Source: Thiotrichaceae bacterium
Lineage (GTDB): Bacteria; Pseudomonadota; Gammaproteobacteria; Thiotrichales; Thiotrichaceae
DNA: 64,000 bases
Assembly (NCBI GenBank): GCA_026989335.1
Contig: JALSJN010000075.1
Location: 1-64,000 of the forward strand
Reading direction: 5' to 3'
Shown: in pieces, positions 54,780-64,000 of the stretch
How positions within the stretch are numbered: position 1 is the first letter of the stretch
Layout: each line of letters begins with the position of its first letter
Notes under the pieces: generated by a model
What the model was told of the DNA's origin: nothing
The model's input: only the letters and a program-made list of their open reading frames with translations
The model's database searches: none
Program-made: the position numbers and the translations under genes

Positions 54780-55415
54780 ATGCAACAAAGAGTCATTACA
54801 ACTTTATTGGTGAGTATTTTCTTACTGCTCAGTGCTTGCAGTCAAAATGCGAGTCACCTACCTTCATTATTTGATATTCCCAGTACGATTGGTTCGGTGT
54901 TTGAGAATGCAAACTATAATGCGAAACGTAAAAAGGTTGCTGCTTATGTCACAAAGCATTATCTAGCGTTGAGGAAAGATGTTTCAAGCGAAGGTGGAGA
55001 GGTTTTAGAAGGGGCTTTCGATGTTGCAGACATTAAACAATCGAAACGTAAAAAAGCTAGACAAATACTTTATTCAAGCAAAAAAACGACCTATGAAAAT
55101 GCGGGTTTAGTGGCAGATTCTTTAGTGCAAATTTTTGCTGCATTATATGTTAATGAAAGTAGTCCAAAAGATAAAAGGATTAATGGATTAAGTTACTTTG
55201 ATGCACAACAACTAATCACACAATATGCAGAAAAAAACTTTGACTCACTGCGAATCGTGATTAAGGAAGGGCGGGGCGCTGTTTTAGAGGGTTTAATGCA
55301 GACGTTAAATATTAATAACCCTGCTAAGCAAAGCATTTTTAAAACCAAGGCAAAAAGTCAGTACTATAGAATTTATCTCGATATTGTTGTTACCAGTATT
55401 ATGATAAATACCTAG
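54780..55415 (+). CDS. hypothetical lipoprotein
   Basis: lipobox LLLSACSQ; 211-aa ORF. Confidence 0.5.
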   Translation: MQQRVITTLLVSIFLLLSACSQNASHLPSLFDIPSTIGSVFENANYNAKRKKVAAYVTKHYLALRKDVSSEGGEVLEGAFDVADIKQSKRKKARQILYSSKKTTYENAGLVADSLVQIFAALYVNESSPKDKRINGLSYFDAQQLITQYAEKNFDSLRIVIKEGRGAVLEGLMQTLNINNPAKQSIFKTKAKSQYYRIYLDIVVTSIMINT

Positions 55416-55487
55416 TATTTATTTCATGCTGCACTGTGGCAATATTTTCTTTAGTGATTTATTTGTTAGTGGCATGTGGTTAAGTCG

Positions 55488-55793
55488 TCAATTTTTTATT
55501 TGTTTACCAGAGTGCTCTTCTATTGCTTTTGCGAGAATAAAGTCTCGCTCGGTAATAGCATTGACTTCGTGAGTGGTTAAATCAATTATAACTTTGTTAT
55601 ACACATTAAACCACTCTGGGTGATGTTTAAAGCGCTCGGCAGTTAGGGCAACTTGTGTCATAAAATCAAATGCTGTGACAAAGTCTGTAAATTGGTATTT
55701 CCGATGAAGTTTTTTATCTTTAAGCGCCCAGCTTTTATACTGTGTAAGAAATAGTTCGATTTGATGTGTTGTAGCTGGTTTGATTATTGGCAT
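55488..55793 (-). CDS. pterin-4a-carbinolamine dehydratase
   Basis: [50 protein letters not shown]. Confidence 0.9.
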   Translation of the reverse strand: MPIIKPATTHQIELFLTQYKSWALKDKKLHRKYQFTDFVTAFDFMTQVALTAERFKHHPEWFNVYNKVIIDLTTHEVNAITERDFILAKAIEEHSGKQIKN

Positions 55794-55801
55794 CGTATTG
55801 T

Positions 55802-57070
55802 TTAAAGCCCAAATTCACTAAAAGGTATAAAAGCTACATTGTCACCTTGTGTCACCGTAGTATCAAAAGGAATAAATACTAAGCCATTTGCCCAAGTGGT
55901 CGAACTTAGAACTCCAGAACCTTGCTGCGGGTAGAGTTCAATTTGACCATTTTCAATACGCCCCCTTAAATATTCATTACGAGACCCAGCTTTACTTCGA
56001 GTAAAATTAGCGGGTAACTGAAACTCAGTAGCTTCTGTGTTATTACAGCCTTGAGCTTTTAATATAAAGGGGCGTGCAAATATACAAAAGGTGGCAAATA
56101 CGGATACAGGGTTGCCTGGCATTCCTAAAAATACGGTATCTCCTTGTGCAGTTTTGATGTTGCCAAATGCTAATGGTTTACCCGGTTTAATATTAACGCG
56201 CCATAATTCAAGTTGGCCGAGTGCCTCAACCGCCACGCGGATATGGTCTTCTTCACCGACGGATACACCGCCGCTGGTGATGACTAAATCAGCTTGTTCG
56301 GCAGCTTTTTGTAAGGCGCTCTTAGTCGCTTTTAAACTATCTTCAATAATACCTAAGTCAATAATCGTGCAACCAAGGCTTTGCAGTAAACCGGTTATAG
56401 TGTAACGATTTGAATTGTAAATCTCACCACTTTCTAGTGGCTCATCGGGTTCACGAAGCTCATCACCGGTTGAAAAAATGGCCACTTTCAAAGGCTCGTA
56501 AACGGGGATTTTACTAATCCCAACGGAAGCCGCTAAACCAAGCTCTTGTGGGCGAACTTTTGTGCCGGCCTGTAAGATGATGTCGCCTTGATTAATATCC
56601 TCACCTGCTTTTCGAATATTATTGCCAGCAGTAAGTGAGCCCATTATTTTGACAGTGTCGTTATCACGCTGACAAACTTCCTGCATGACAACGACATCTG
56701 CTCCTACGGGTATAGGTGCACCTGTAAAAACGCGCGCAGCTGTACCTTTTATTAATGGTTTGCCGATGCTTCCCGCAGGGATTCGTTGGCTAACTTCAAG
56801 GCTATTTTCATGCGCATCTAACAGGTCGCTACTATTAACCGCATAGCCATCCATCGCGCTGTTATCGAATGGCGGTACTTGAATGTTTGAGGATAAATCA
56901 GTAGCTAAAACTCTTCCCAAGGCTTTATTTAGAGGCAGGGCCGTTATTTTGGCAGATTTAGCAATGCGCTCTGCTTGCTCTAACAATTGTTTTAAAGTTT
57001 CATCAATAGAAAGTAATGTTTGTCCAATATCACAATTTTGATCAGTTGGATTATTATCGGTGTTTGCCAT
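55802..57070 (-). CDS. moeA: molybdopterin molybdenumtransferase
   Basis: [55 protein letters not shown]; internal Met start. Confidence 0.96.
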   Translation of the reverse strand: MANTDNNPTDQNCDIGQTLLSIDETLKQLLEQAERIAKSAKITALPLNKALGRVLATDLSSNIQVPPFDNSAMDGYAVNSSDLLDAHENSLEVSQRIPAGSIGKPLIKGTAARVFTGAPIPVGADVVVMQEVCQRDNDTVKIMGSLTAGNNIRKAGEDINQGDIILQAGTKVRPQELGLAASVGISKIPVYEPLKVAIFSTGDELREPDEPLESGEIYNSNRYTITGLLQSLGCTIIDLGIIEDSLKATKSALQKAAEQADLVITSGGVSVGEEDHIRVAVEALGQLELWRVNIKPGKPLAFGNIKTAQGDTVFLGMPGNPVSVFATFCIFARPFILKAQGCNNTEATEFQLPANFTRSKAGSRNEYLRGRIENGQIELYPQQGSGVLSSTTWANGLVFIPFDTTVTQGDNVAFIPFSEFGL

Positions 57071-57071
57071 G

Positions 57072-57581
57072 CTACTTCTCCAAAAAACGTGGCATGATTT
57101 CGACCAAATTACACGGTTGGGTTGTTGCATCAAGCTGGTGTGAAATAATTCCATCCCAAGCGTCTTTGCAGGCCCCAGGTGAGCCCGGTAACGTAAAGAT
57201 TACCGTGCCATTGGCAAGCCCTGCAATTGCGCGCGACTGTATGGTTGAGGTTTTAATTAAGTCATAAGAGAGTTGACGAAAGATCTCACCAAAGCCATCA
57301 ATTTCTTTATCGTATAGCGGCTTCATCGCCTCTGGCGTTACATCACGCCCCGTTAAGCCGGTGCCACCAGTAGTAATAATTACTTGTACTTCTGGGTTGG
57401 CAATCCATGTTGATACCACCGCACGCATTTGGTAAATATCATCAATCACTATGTTCTTTTCGAATAAAATATGCCCAGCATTTGTGAGGCGATCTACTAG
57501 AAGATTTCCTGACTTATCATCAGCCTTGGTACGAGAATCCGAAACAGTCATTATGGCGATGTTTAGTGCTTTAAAATCCAT
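57072..57581 (-). CDS. moaB: molybdenum cofactor biosynthesis protein B
   Basis: NIAIMTVSDSRTKADDKSG; VIITTGGTGLTGRDVTPEA; FTLPGSPGACKDAWD. Confidence 0.93.
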   Translation of the reverse strand: MDFKALNIAIMTVSDSRTKADDKSGNLLVDRLTNAGHILFEKNIVIDDIYQMRAVVSTWIANPEVQVIITTGGTGLTGRDVTPEAMKPLYDKEIDGFGEIFRQLSYDLIKTSTIQSRAIAGLANGTVIFTLPGSPGACKDAWDGIISHQLDATTQPCNLVEIMPRFLEK

Positions 57582-57776
57582 TTATTGTCCTGCTATAAGT
57601 TATATCGAGTGAGTTGATTATAAGGTAAATATTATCAAGCGCTAATAATAAGACTATTTTTAACGATTGATGAGTTTATTAATCTAAAAAATAGAACGTA
57701 ATAATAAAAACAAACTATTTTACAGAATATAAAATCAGACTTACACTGTAAGACTAACAGTAAATAGGAGAATAAA

Positions 57777-58064
57777 ATGTCAAACGAAGGCTACCATGAA
57801 CCCATCAGTGAATTAACCGATGAAACCCGCGATATGCACCGCGCTATAACATCTTTAATGGAAGAGCTAGAAGCAGTTGATTGGTATAATCAACGTGTTG
57901 ATGCGTGTAAGGATGCAGAGCTAAAGGCGATTCTTGAACACAACCGTGATGAAGAGAAAGAACATGCCGCAATGGTATTGGAATGGATACGTCGTAAAGA
58001 CTCTGTTATGGATAAAGAGTTAAAATATTATTTATTTACGGATAAACCCATCGCACATAAATAG
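57777..58064 (+). CDS. encapsulated ferritin (EncFtn)-like protein, no C-terminal cargo peptide
   Basis: HRAITSLMEELEAVDWYNQRVDACKDAELKAILEHNRDEEKEHAAMVLEWIRR is diagnostic of EncFtn; protein ends shortly after the core. Confidence 0.88.
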   Translation: MSNEGYHEPISELTDETRDMHRAITSLMEELEAVDWYNQRVDACKDAELKAILEHNRDEEKEHAAMVLEWIRRKDSVMDKELKYYLFTDKPIAHK

Positions 58065-58118
58065 CGGTTAACGGTATACTGCGTCTAAATTAACAGAATT
58101 AAAATTTAAGGAATACAC

Positions 58119-59519
58119 ATGAGCAAACATTACGACCTAATCGCAATCGGTGCCGGCAGTGGCGGGCTATCAATAGCGGAGCGTGCCGCATCTTACGGCG
58201 CAAAAACAGCAGTGATTGAAGCGGGCGAACTGGGCGGCACTTGTGTGAATGTCGGTTGTGTTCCGAAAAAAGTGATGTGGTACGGCGCGGGCGTAGCGCA
58301 AGGTTTGAAGGATGCACAAGATTATGGTTTTAATATCGACTTAGAAGGTGACTTTGATGGTAAAAAATCAGGGAAATTAAACTGGGAAAAGCTAGTCATG
58401 AAGCGAGAAAACTTCATCGGTGGAATCTTAGACTGGTACGATGGTTACATGGGCGAAGCAGGGGTTGATGTTATTAATGGCTACGCTAAGTTTATTAATA
58501 ATACGACCATTTCTGTCGATGGCGAAACCTATACCGCCGATAATATTGTGATCGCAACAGGTGGTCGCCCAATCATCCCGAGTGATATTGAAGGCGCGCA
58601 GCTAGGTATGACATCAGACGGATTTTTTCAAGATTTAGATGAGGTTCAACCGCAAAAAGTTGTCGTCGTTGGTGGCGGTTACATAGCCCTAGAACTCGCC
58701 ATGTTGATGGATGGTTTAGGCTCAGATGTATCGGTGCTTCACCAGGGTTGGCCAGTGCTAGAAGGCTTTGATGGCACCATCCAAAAAGCACTACGCAAAC
58801 AGATGGAAGACGATAAAATTGCACTTTATGACGACGAAATTATTGCCAAGGTGGAAGAGCAATCAGACAGCAGTGAAGATAAAAAACTGCTGACTATTCA
58901 TTTTAAAGACGGCAGTAGTATCAACGATGTAGAGGCGCTAATTTGGGCCATCGGGCGTAAGCCTAATACAGATACTATTGGATTAGAAAATACCGATGTA
59001 CGATTAGACCCGCGCGGTATGGTAATAGTCGATGACTTTGAGAAAACCAGCGTTGAAGGCATCTATGCGATTGGCGATATTATCGGCAAAGCACCACTAA
59101 CACCCGTAGCAATCGCCGCAGGGCGTCGCCTAGGTGATCGCTTATACGGCGGCAAGCCCGAGCGTAAAATGTCATACGACAATATCGCTACCGTCATGTT
59201 TACCCATCCGCCAATAGGCACGCTAGGCATGAGTGAAGAAAAAGCACGAGAAGAGCATGGCGATGTCGTAAAAGTTTACCAAACCGACTTTGTGCCGCTG
59301 TATCACCAAATGACACGTCATAAAGCTAAAACGCATATGAAGTTGATCGTACTAGGTGAAGAAGAAAAAATTATCGGCTGTCACGTGATTGGCTTAGGTG
59401 CAGATGAAATGCTGCAAGGATTTGCTGTGGCGATTCGTATGGGGGCTACTAAGGCAGATTTTGATGATACGATTGCGATACATCCGGTGAGTGCGGAAGA
59501 GTTAGTTACGCTTAAATGA
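58119..59519 (+). CDS. gor: glutathione-disulfide reductase-like flavoprotein
   Basis: IGAGSGGLSIAERAASYGAKTAVIE; GGTCVNVGCVPKKVMWY; VVVGGGYIALELA; C-terminal AIHPVSAEELVTL. Confidence 0.88.
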   Translation: MSKHYDLIAIGAGSGGLSIAERAASYGAKTAVIEAGELGGTCVNVGCVPKKVMWYGAGVAQGLKDAQDYGFNIDLEGDFDGKKSGKLNWEKLVMKRENFIGGILDWYDGYMGEAGVDVINGYAKFINNTTISVDGETYTADNIVIATGGRPIIPSDIEGAQLGMTSDGFFQDLDEVQPQKVVVVGGGYIALELAMLMDGLGSDVSVLHQGWPVLEGFDGTIQKALRKQMEDDKIALYDDEIIAKVEEQSDSSEDKKLLTIHFKDGSSINDVEALIWAIGRKPNTDTIGLENTDVRLDPRGMVIVDDFEKTSVEGIYAIGDIIGKAPLTPVAIAAGRRLGDRLYGGKPERKMSYDNIATVMFTHPPIGTLGMSEEKAREEHGDVVKVYQTDFVPLYHQMTRHKAKTHMKLIVLGEEEKIIGCHVIGLGADEMLQGFAVAIRMGATKADFDDTIAIHPVSAEELVTLK

Positions 59520-59738
59520 AATTGCTTTCTAGAGCGCCCTAGGCGCTAGAAAGTACATCGCTACACCTTCCGTAGGTAAGTGTCGATGTTGGTTACAGCA
59601 AGGGAGACGCTAGTTAATTCTACAATGCGTTGCCGACTGTACTAGAGTGCATCATGTACTGATTGTACGCTCAGACATTCGCCGTGCAGTCGCACGCCTT
59701 GATATGAGCCAATAATATAAGCACTCTAAGCAATTTTA

Positions 59739-59765
59739 GCCATTTTCACTCGTCATCTGAGGTAT
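59739..59765. repeat. short remnant of the MITE-like family
   Basis: TTTTAGCCATTTTCACTCGTCATCTGA resembles the right end of copy 2. Confidence 0.35.
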
Positions 59766-59879
59766 GCTGAGCTCTCAGGTAGTTGCAAAGTTAATTATTT
59801 TTTCTTTATTGTTCTCAAAGGGAGTTACTTGTACGCCAAGCCCAATAGTTTGTAGAGCAAGATGTTGGGCTTCATACTC

Positions 59880-60283
59880 AGCGTCAAATCATATCCCAAC
59901 ATTTCAGTCGAAATAAGCTTAAAATCAGCTTCGCTAATTTTTAAATGCCCAAAACGAAAGGCGTAGCCCCAGTTTTTTATTTTTTATAAAGTCTAACTGT
60001 TCTATTAAGGGTCTAATGGGCATCTTTACATGCTAGAAGTTCAATGTCGCGGCGAAAGGGAATAAAGCCTAGAAACATTTCGAACTCGTATGCCTCATCC
60101 CCCGTTACTTTGCCTATGGCAGTAAACTTCTGGCAGGGTGTTTTTTCTTCAAACACTTCTTTGGGTGAGTAATAAATTATTCAGCCGCTTGTTTTCATGC
60201 GTTTTAGGGGGAGGGCTTTGCCGTGACAAAGCTGGCAAAAACCGCCTTCTACGCCTCGTGTAATATGATCTCTGGAGGCTACG
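59880..60283 (-). pseudogene. EVE-domain protein remnant
   Basis: ASRDHITRGVEGGFCQLCHGKALPLKRMKTSG*IIYYSPKEVFEEKTPCQKFTAIGKVTGDEAYEFEMFLGFIPFRRDIEL..., then frameshifts, IRPLIEQLDFIKNKK / WGYAFRFGHLKISEADFKLISTEMLG. Confidence 0.88.
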
Positions 60284-60335
60284 CCTATTCAGTAGCTCAT
60301 TAGTGGCTCTTTTATATTATTGTGAGGTCTGTATA

Positions 60336-61670
60336 TTATTTAATCGCTAAACGTAAGTTTGTTTTAATCTCTTGGGTTAATTGCTCAAATACGCCCGCTT
60401 GTTCTGCATAGTTTTGCCAGTTTTTGACCACATCCATGACTTGATCAAAAATCTGCTGTGATTCTTTTTTGAAATTGCCAATCAGTTCTGCCACGACGAA
60501 TAGGTCATCGCGGCTAAAGTTATCGCGTTTTCCGTTGATGCTCATTTGGTGGGCATTGACCCACGGTGAGTCTTTTTTGTAGCTGTAGGCAATGTCAAAA
60601 GCGGGTGACAGTCGCCAAGCTGCTTTGGGATTGTCTAAAATAAAGCCGGTGTTTTTGGTGTGGTCGTCGTGGTTGCGTGCAATCACGTTAAAGACCATAC
60701 GGCGGTATATTTCGATGGCATCTTGTCGTGGTAGTTTGAGTTGTCTTGCGACGCTGAGCAGTTGTTCATAGCTGTAGCTGCCGGGTTGTTTGTAGTCGGC
60801 GTGGTCAATGGAACAGAGTGAGGCGTAGTGTTTTTTACGGTTAGGATTTTTGTCACTGCCACGGTCGAAGCGTTGGGTGATAAAGTGAGCGCGTTCGCCA
60901 TCGATGAATAATTCAGAATGCGAGATATTGATGCCAGCATCTTTTGCCATTAGGTAGTAGGCGTATTCCATGCGGCCGTATCCTTGCGGATCACCAAACA
61001 CTTCGCTGTCGGTTTTGTGTTCTTCCATCCCGTCAAATTTTAATAAGAAATGCTCAAAACCGGCGGGCATATCCACCTGACCTGAGCGTAATTCGGTGCG
61101 ATCTTTATTGATGGCAACCAGCGCTTTGGCACGCGCGCCACCCGCTGATGTGCCAACTTGAAACAGTGCGGACATGGCATCGTCGTTATCATCTTTGATA
61201 TTTTTTGCAAGCTTGCTACGCTGATCTAAAATTGTCTGTGCCATTTGGATTAATGAATTCAGCTCAAGTTGTTGGCTGGTGCTTTTGGCTCTAGCGATGG
61301 CAGGTTCAAACTCCAGTGCGCCCATGCCGCGGTTGCCGATATACAATAGGCGTTCCAGCGCATTGAATGAGTTGCTATCCCGTCCATTTCTTGCCAGCCA
61401 TGCGTTGATGACGGCATTACCAAAGTCATCGGGCAGGGTATCGGCAAATAGGGCAGGTAGCCCGTGATAGGTTGTGGGACTTAAGTTAGGAAATTGATAT
61501 TTTCGAGAGGCAGATGAACTAGTAGGTAGCGGCATATGGATGGGCGCAATTTCAACGCCGCTCTGAATCCAGTTGGATGAATATTCAAAGCGACTTATTT
61601 GGCTTGCAGGGTCATAGACCAGCGCGCCAACTAATTTCCCCCAAAGATGAATTTCCGCAAGATTTTGCAT
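60336..61670 (-). CDS. hipA: HipA-type serine/threonine kinase toxin
   Basis: NAWLARNGRDSNSFNALERLLYIGNRGMGALEFEPA; VIARNHDDHTKNTGFILDN...WRLSPAFDIAYS. Confidence 0.93.
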   Translation of the reverse strand: MQNLAEIHLWGKLVGALVYDPASQISRFEYSSNWIQSGVEIAPIHMPLPTSSSASRKYQFPNLSPTTYHGLPALFADTLPDDFGNAVINAWLARNGRDSNSFNALERLLYIGNRGMGALEFEPAIARAKSTSQQLELNSLIQMAQTILDQRSKLAKNIKDDNDDAMSALFQVGTSAGGARAKALVAINKDRTELRSGQVDMPAGFEHFLLKFDGMEEHKTDSEVFGDPQGYGRMEYAYYLMAKDAGINISHSELFIDGERAHFITQRFDRGSDKNPNRKKHYASLCSIDHADYKQPGSYSYEQLLSVARQLKLPRQDAIEIYRRMVFNVIARNHDDHTKNTGFILDNPKAAWRLSPAFDIAYSYKKDSPWVNAHQMSINGKRDNFSRDDLFVVAELIGNFKKESQQIFDQVMDVVKNWQNYAEQAGVFEQLTQEIKTNLRLAIK

Positions 61671-61684
61671 CGTTTACGAGTACC

Positions 61685-62023
61685 TCACCAGCCTAAATCA
61701 GGCTTGGGTTCATTAACTTCATTATTGTGTTTTTTAGAGGCACGCTTGCGTTGTTTGCCTTTTAGCTTGAGTTGTTGCATTGGGCTAAAGCCTGTTTCGG
61801 GGATGAATTTTTCGAGTTGATCAAGCTGGTTTAGCACCCGTAAAACGGCAATAATATTTTCAAACTTGCCCGAGCCTTTAACCAAATTACGATACGATAC
61901 ACGTGACAAACCAATCTCATCAGCCAATTGTTGTTGAGTGAGATTTTGCTCCAAGCGGAGTCGCTCAATACGCTCACCAAGCTCTGCCGCAATCGCTTTG
62001 TTTGTCATGCCAGTAAAATTCAT
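61685..62023 (-). CDS. hipB: HipB-like HTH antitoxin
   Basis: RIERLRLEQNLTQQQLADEIGLSRVSYRNLVKGSGKFENIIAVLRVL; directly upstream of hipA. Confidence 0.88.
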   Translation of the reverse strand: MNFTGMTNKAIAAELGERIERLRLEQNLTQQQLADEIGLSRVSYRNLVKGSGKFENIIAVLRVLNQLDQLEKFIPETGFSPMQQLKLKGKQRKRASKKHNNEVNEPKPDLGW

Positions 62024-62038
62024 AATGATAATATAACT

Positions 62039-62060
62039 ATACTTTAGAAGATTAAAGTAT
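62039..62060. promoter_or_regulatory. candidate HipB operator ATACTTTA-N6-TAAAGTAT
   Basis: 8-bp perfect inverted repeat 16 bp upstream of the hipB start. Confidence 0.55.
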
Positions 62061-62252
62061 GATTAATGTATAATAATATTGTCATAATAATGGTGTATTT
62101 TTGTATAAGTTGCAATAGTTTTTTGATGGTGGGGTGTTATCACACGATATGATTTGTATCTGAATCCTGATTTCGATACGGAAAACAATGCGGATAACAG
62201 AGTGTAGGAAATTGGTTTAGCACGGGGTTTAACTCTACTGTATTATCACCCC

Positions 62253-63218
62253 ATGACAGATAAATTAAGTGACCAGAATAGTAAAAAATTTATAACTGAA
62301 CTGAAGCAACGCCTTAGATTAGTTAACAGGAGTTCAAATAGTTCGATAGATAATCGTTTAAAGCTCATTCTACATGTCGGCACACCTAAAACAGGAACAA
62401 CAAGTGTGCAGGTCTATTTAGATAAAAAACAACGTAAACTTCGCTTACAGGGTATTCTCTATCCGACTCGTTTTCATAACCCGAATGCGCCAAGACATCA
62501 GTGGTTTGAGCGAAACTTAGTAAGCAGTAATTTCGAAAGCTTGCTAGAGAATTTTGTAGATATTTTAAATCATGTTGAAGAACACACGCATACTATCTTG
62601 TTATCATCAGAAGGCATTTACAATCATTGGTGGGATTTTCCAGAAGAGTCAAAAGCTTTATTGCTTGAGTTAAATAACTTATTTGATGTTGAAGTATGGG
62701 CATGGTTTCGTGAGCCGCTAGTGTTTGCTGAGAGCTTTTATAAACAGTGTCTGCGTAACCCTCAGGTTGGTCATATCAGTTGCTATGGCAGGGACTTATC
62801 CTTTGCCGAGATGTTAGCAGACCCGTGGTTTAGTCAGCATTTAGATTATATTGGTTTTGTAAATGAGTGTGATGAGTTGTTTGGTAAAGACTCAGTGAGT
62901 GTATTTGATTGTCAAACGGACACAGTAAAAACAGTGATTAATCTTTTGGGTTTAACGACACCGCATGATAACCCTACACCACGTAAAAATAACTGCATGA
63001 CTTCGGTAACTGCGGAGTTGTATCGGGTGATTAATCGTTTGCCTTTAGCCGCGAAAGAGAAAGAGAAATTAGTGCCATTTGTTAATGAGTTGGACTCCGC
63101 GCTAATGCTATATAGTGATAGAGAAAATAACTCTTTAATTGATAATGAATCGAGAGATAAAATCATTAAAATGACGTCTGAAGGGATGTTGGGGATACAG
63201 AAACGTTTTGTTGTGTAG
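62253..63218 (+). CDS. sulfotransferase-like protein
   Basis: LILHVGTPKTGTTSVQVYL PAPS-binding-like 5'PSB loop. Confidence 0.65.
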   Translation: MTDKLSDQNSKKFITELKQRLRLVNRSSNSSIDNRLKLILHVGTPKTGTTSVQVYLDKKQRKLRLQGILYPTRFHNPNAPRHQWFERNLVSSNFESLLENFVDILNHVEEHTHTILLSSEGIYNHWWDFPEESKALLLELNNLFDVEVWAWFREPLVFAESFYKQCLRNPQVGHISCYGRDLSFAEMLADPWFSQHLDYIGFVNECDELFGKDSVSVFDCQTDTVKTVINLLGLTTPHDNPTPRKNNCMTSVTAELYRVINRLPLAAKEKEKLVPFVNELDSALMLYSDRENNSLIDNESRDKIIKMTSEGMLGIQKRFVV

Positions 63219-63268
63219 CCCTTCCTTTGTTAGATAATAACGATAAAAGTTACTTATATTTAGTAAAC

Positions 63269-63404
63269 TGAGACTTTTCACGACTAGGATGACAAGTAAA
63301 AATGGCTGAAAGCGCACTAGTTTTCGTTGAAAAACTAGCTAATAACGCAATCAGTGAAAACTCATCCGATTTTTCTTTCGCTATCGACTCGTGCAAAGGT
63401 CTCG
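63269..63404. mobile_element. MITE-like element, copy 3 (136 bp)
   Basis: TGAGACTTTTCACGACTAGG...CGACTCGTGCAAAGGTCTCG termini; CTAGTTTT/AAAACTAG internal hairpin; preceded by AGTAAA as in copy 1. Confidence 0.65.
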
Positions 63405-63456
63405 GATTATGTTAATTATTAGATGTTTTTATTCAAAAGGTATTAAATAAAATGTT

Positions 63457-64000
63457 ATGAATTTTAATAAAGCTAGACTAAAACTACTTAAAATTATTAG
63501 CCTTGCTCTTTTATTACTGGGTTGTACTCCTGAGCAAAAAAACACAGGTGGGGTTGACGAGCCAGAAATAACAAATGGTGTCAGCTTTTATAAAGAAACG
63601 CTAAGGCGAGTTGGTACTGGCGGGGTAGCAGGTGATAATTGGTGCGTAACATGGGCTAATGATGATAGTCAGATAATATCGATGGATGATGGCTCATGGC
63701 TGGATCCAACGGGAAGCTATCATAACCGCCTTTATAAAATAACAGGCTCCAGTGATTTTAGACATAATAGCGATGTAACTGAGATTGAGAACTATCCTTA
63801 TTTTAGAGATGGTGGTGGCGAGCGTGGCTGGTATGGCTATGGCGTTGTCTCTATTGGCAATACACTTTATACCACGCTGTCTTTGACGCCGAATACCAAG
63901 TTTAATCCCTTTATAGGTGTGAAAATATTGAAATCACCAGACAACGGTGAAAATTGGTATCGAGTTAATAAACAGGGCAAAGAAAGAAAACTATCAACTG
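63457..64000 (+). CDS. hypothetical lipoprotein, truncated by window end
   Basis: MNFNKARLKLLKIISLALLLLGCTPEQ lipobox; open to the window end. Confidence 0.6.
   Translation, partial: MNFNKARLKLLKIISLALLLLGCTPEQKNTGGVDEPEITNGVSFYKETLRRVGTGGVAGDNWCVTWANDDSQIISMDDGSWLDPTGSYHNRLYKITGSSDFRHNSDVTEIENYPYFRDGGGERGWYGYGVVSIGNTLYTTLSLTPNTKFNPFIGVKILKSPDNGENWYRVNKQGKERKLST

Overview
Gammaproteobacterial-type chromosomal window. Core loci: mobB-mobA, ggt, moaA, ppiC, rlmE-ftsH-glmM-tpiA-secG, a complete nuoABCDEFGHIJKLMN operon (24083-38651), tgt, folD, a Pro-Arg-His-Leu tRNA cluster, tig-clpP-clpX, cysS, lpxH, moeA-moaB, gor and hipBA. Accessory loci: (1) a luxI-type AHL synthase beside a convergent luxR broken by an exact 10-bp tandem duplication, with two palindromes 30 bp apart upstream of luxI; (2) a ~5.3-kb element in the 3' half of tRNA-Arg(ACG), bounded by 47-bp identical repeats, with paired arm-type-like sites at both ends, an integrase, an AlpA/excisionase-like HTH, a YagK/YfjJ (inovirus Gp2-like) protein and two tandem terminase-small-subunit paralogs but no other virion genes, which looks like a phage satellite; (3) a short encapsulated-ferritin (EncFtn)-like protein with no adjacent encapsulin and no cargo peptide; (4) a MITE-like inverted-repeat family; (5) pseudogenes of Fic, EVE-domain and GT2-like genes. 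The satellite-like element is the best candidate for an under-described system. All homology calls come from reading motifs by eye; no searches were run.
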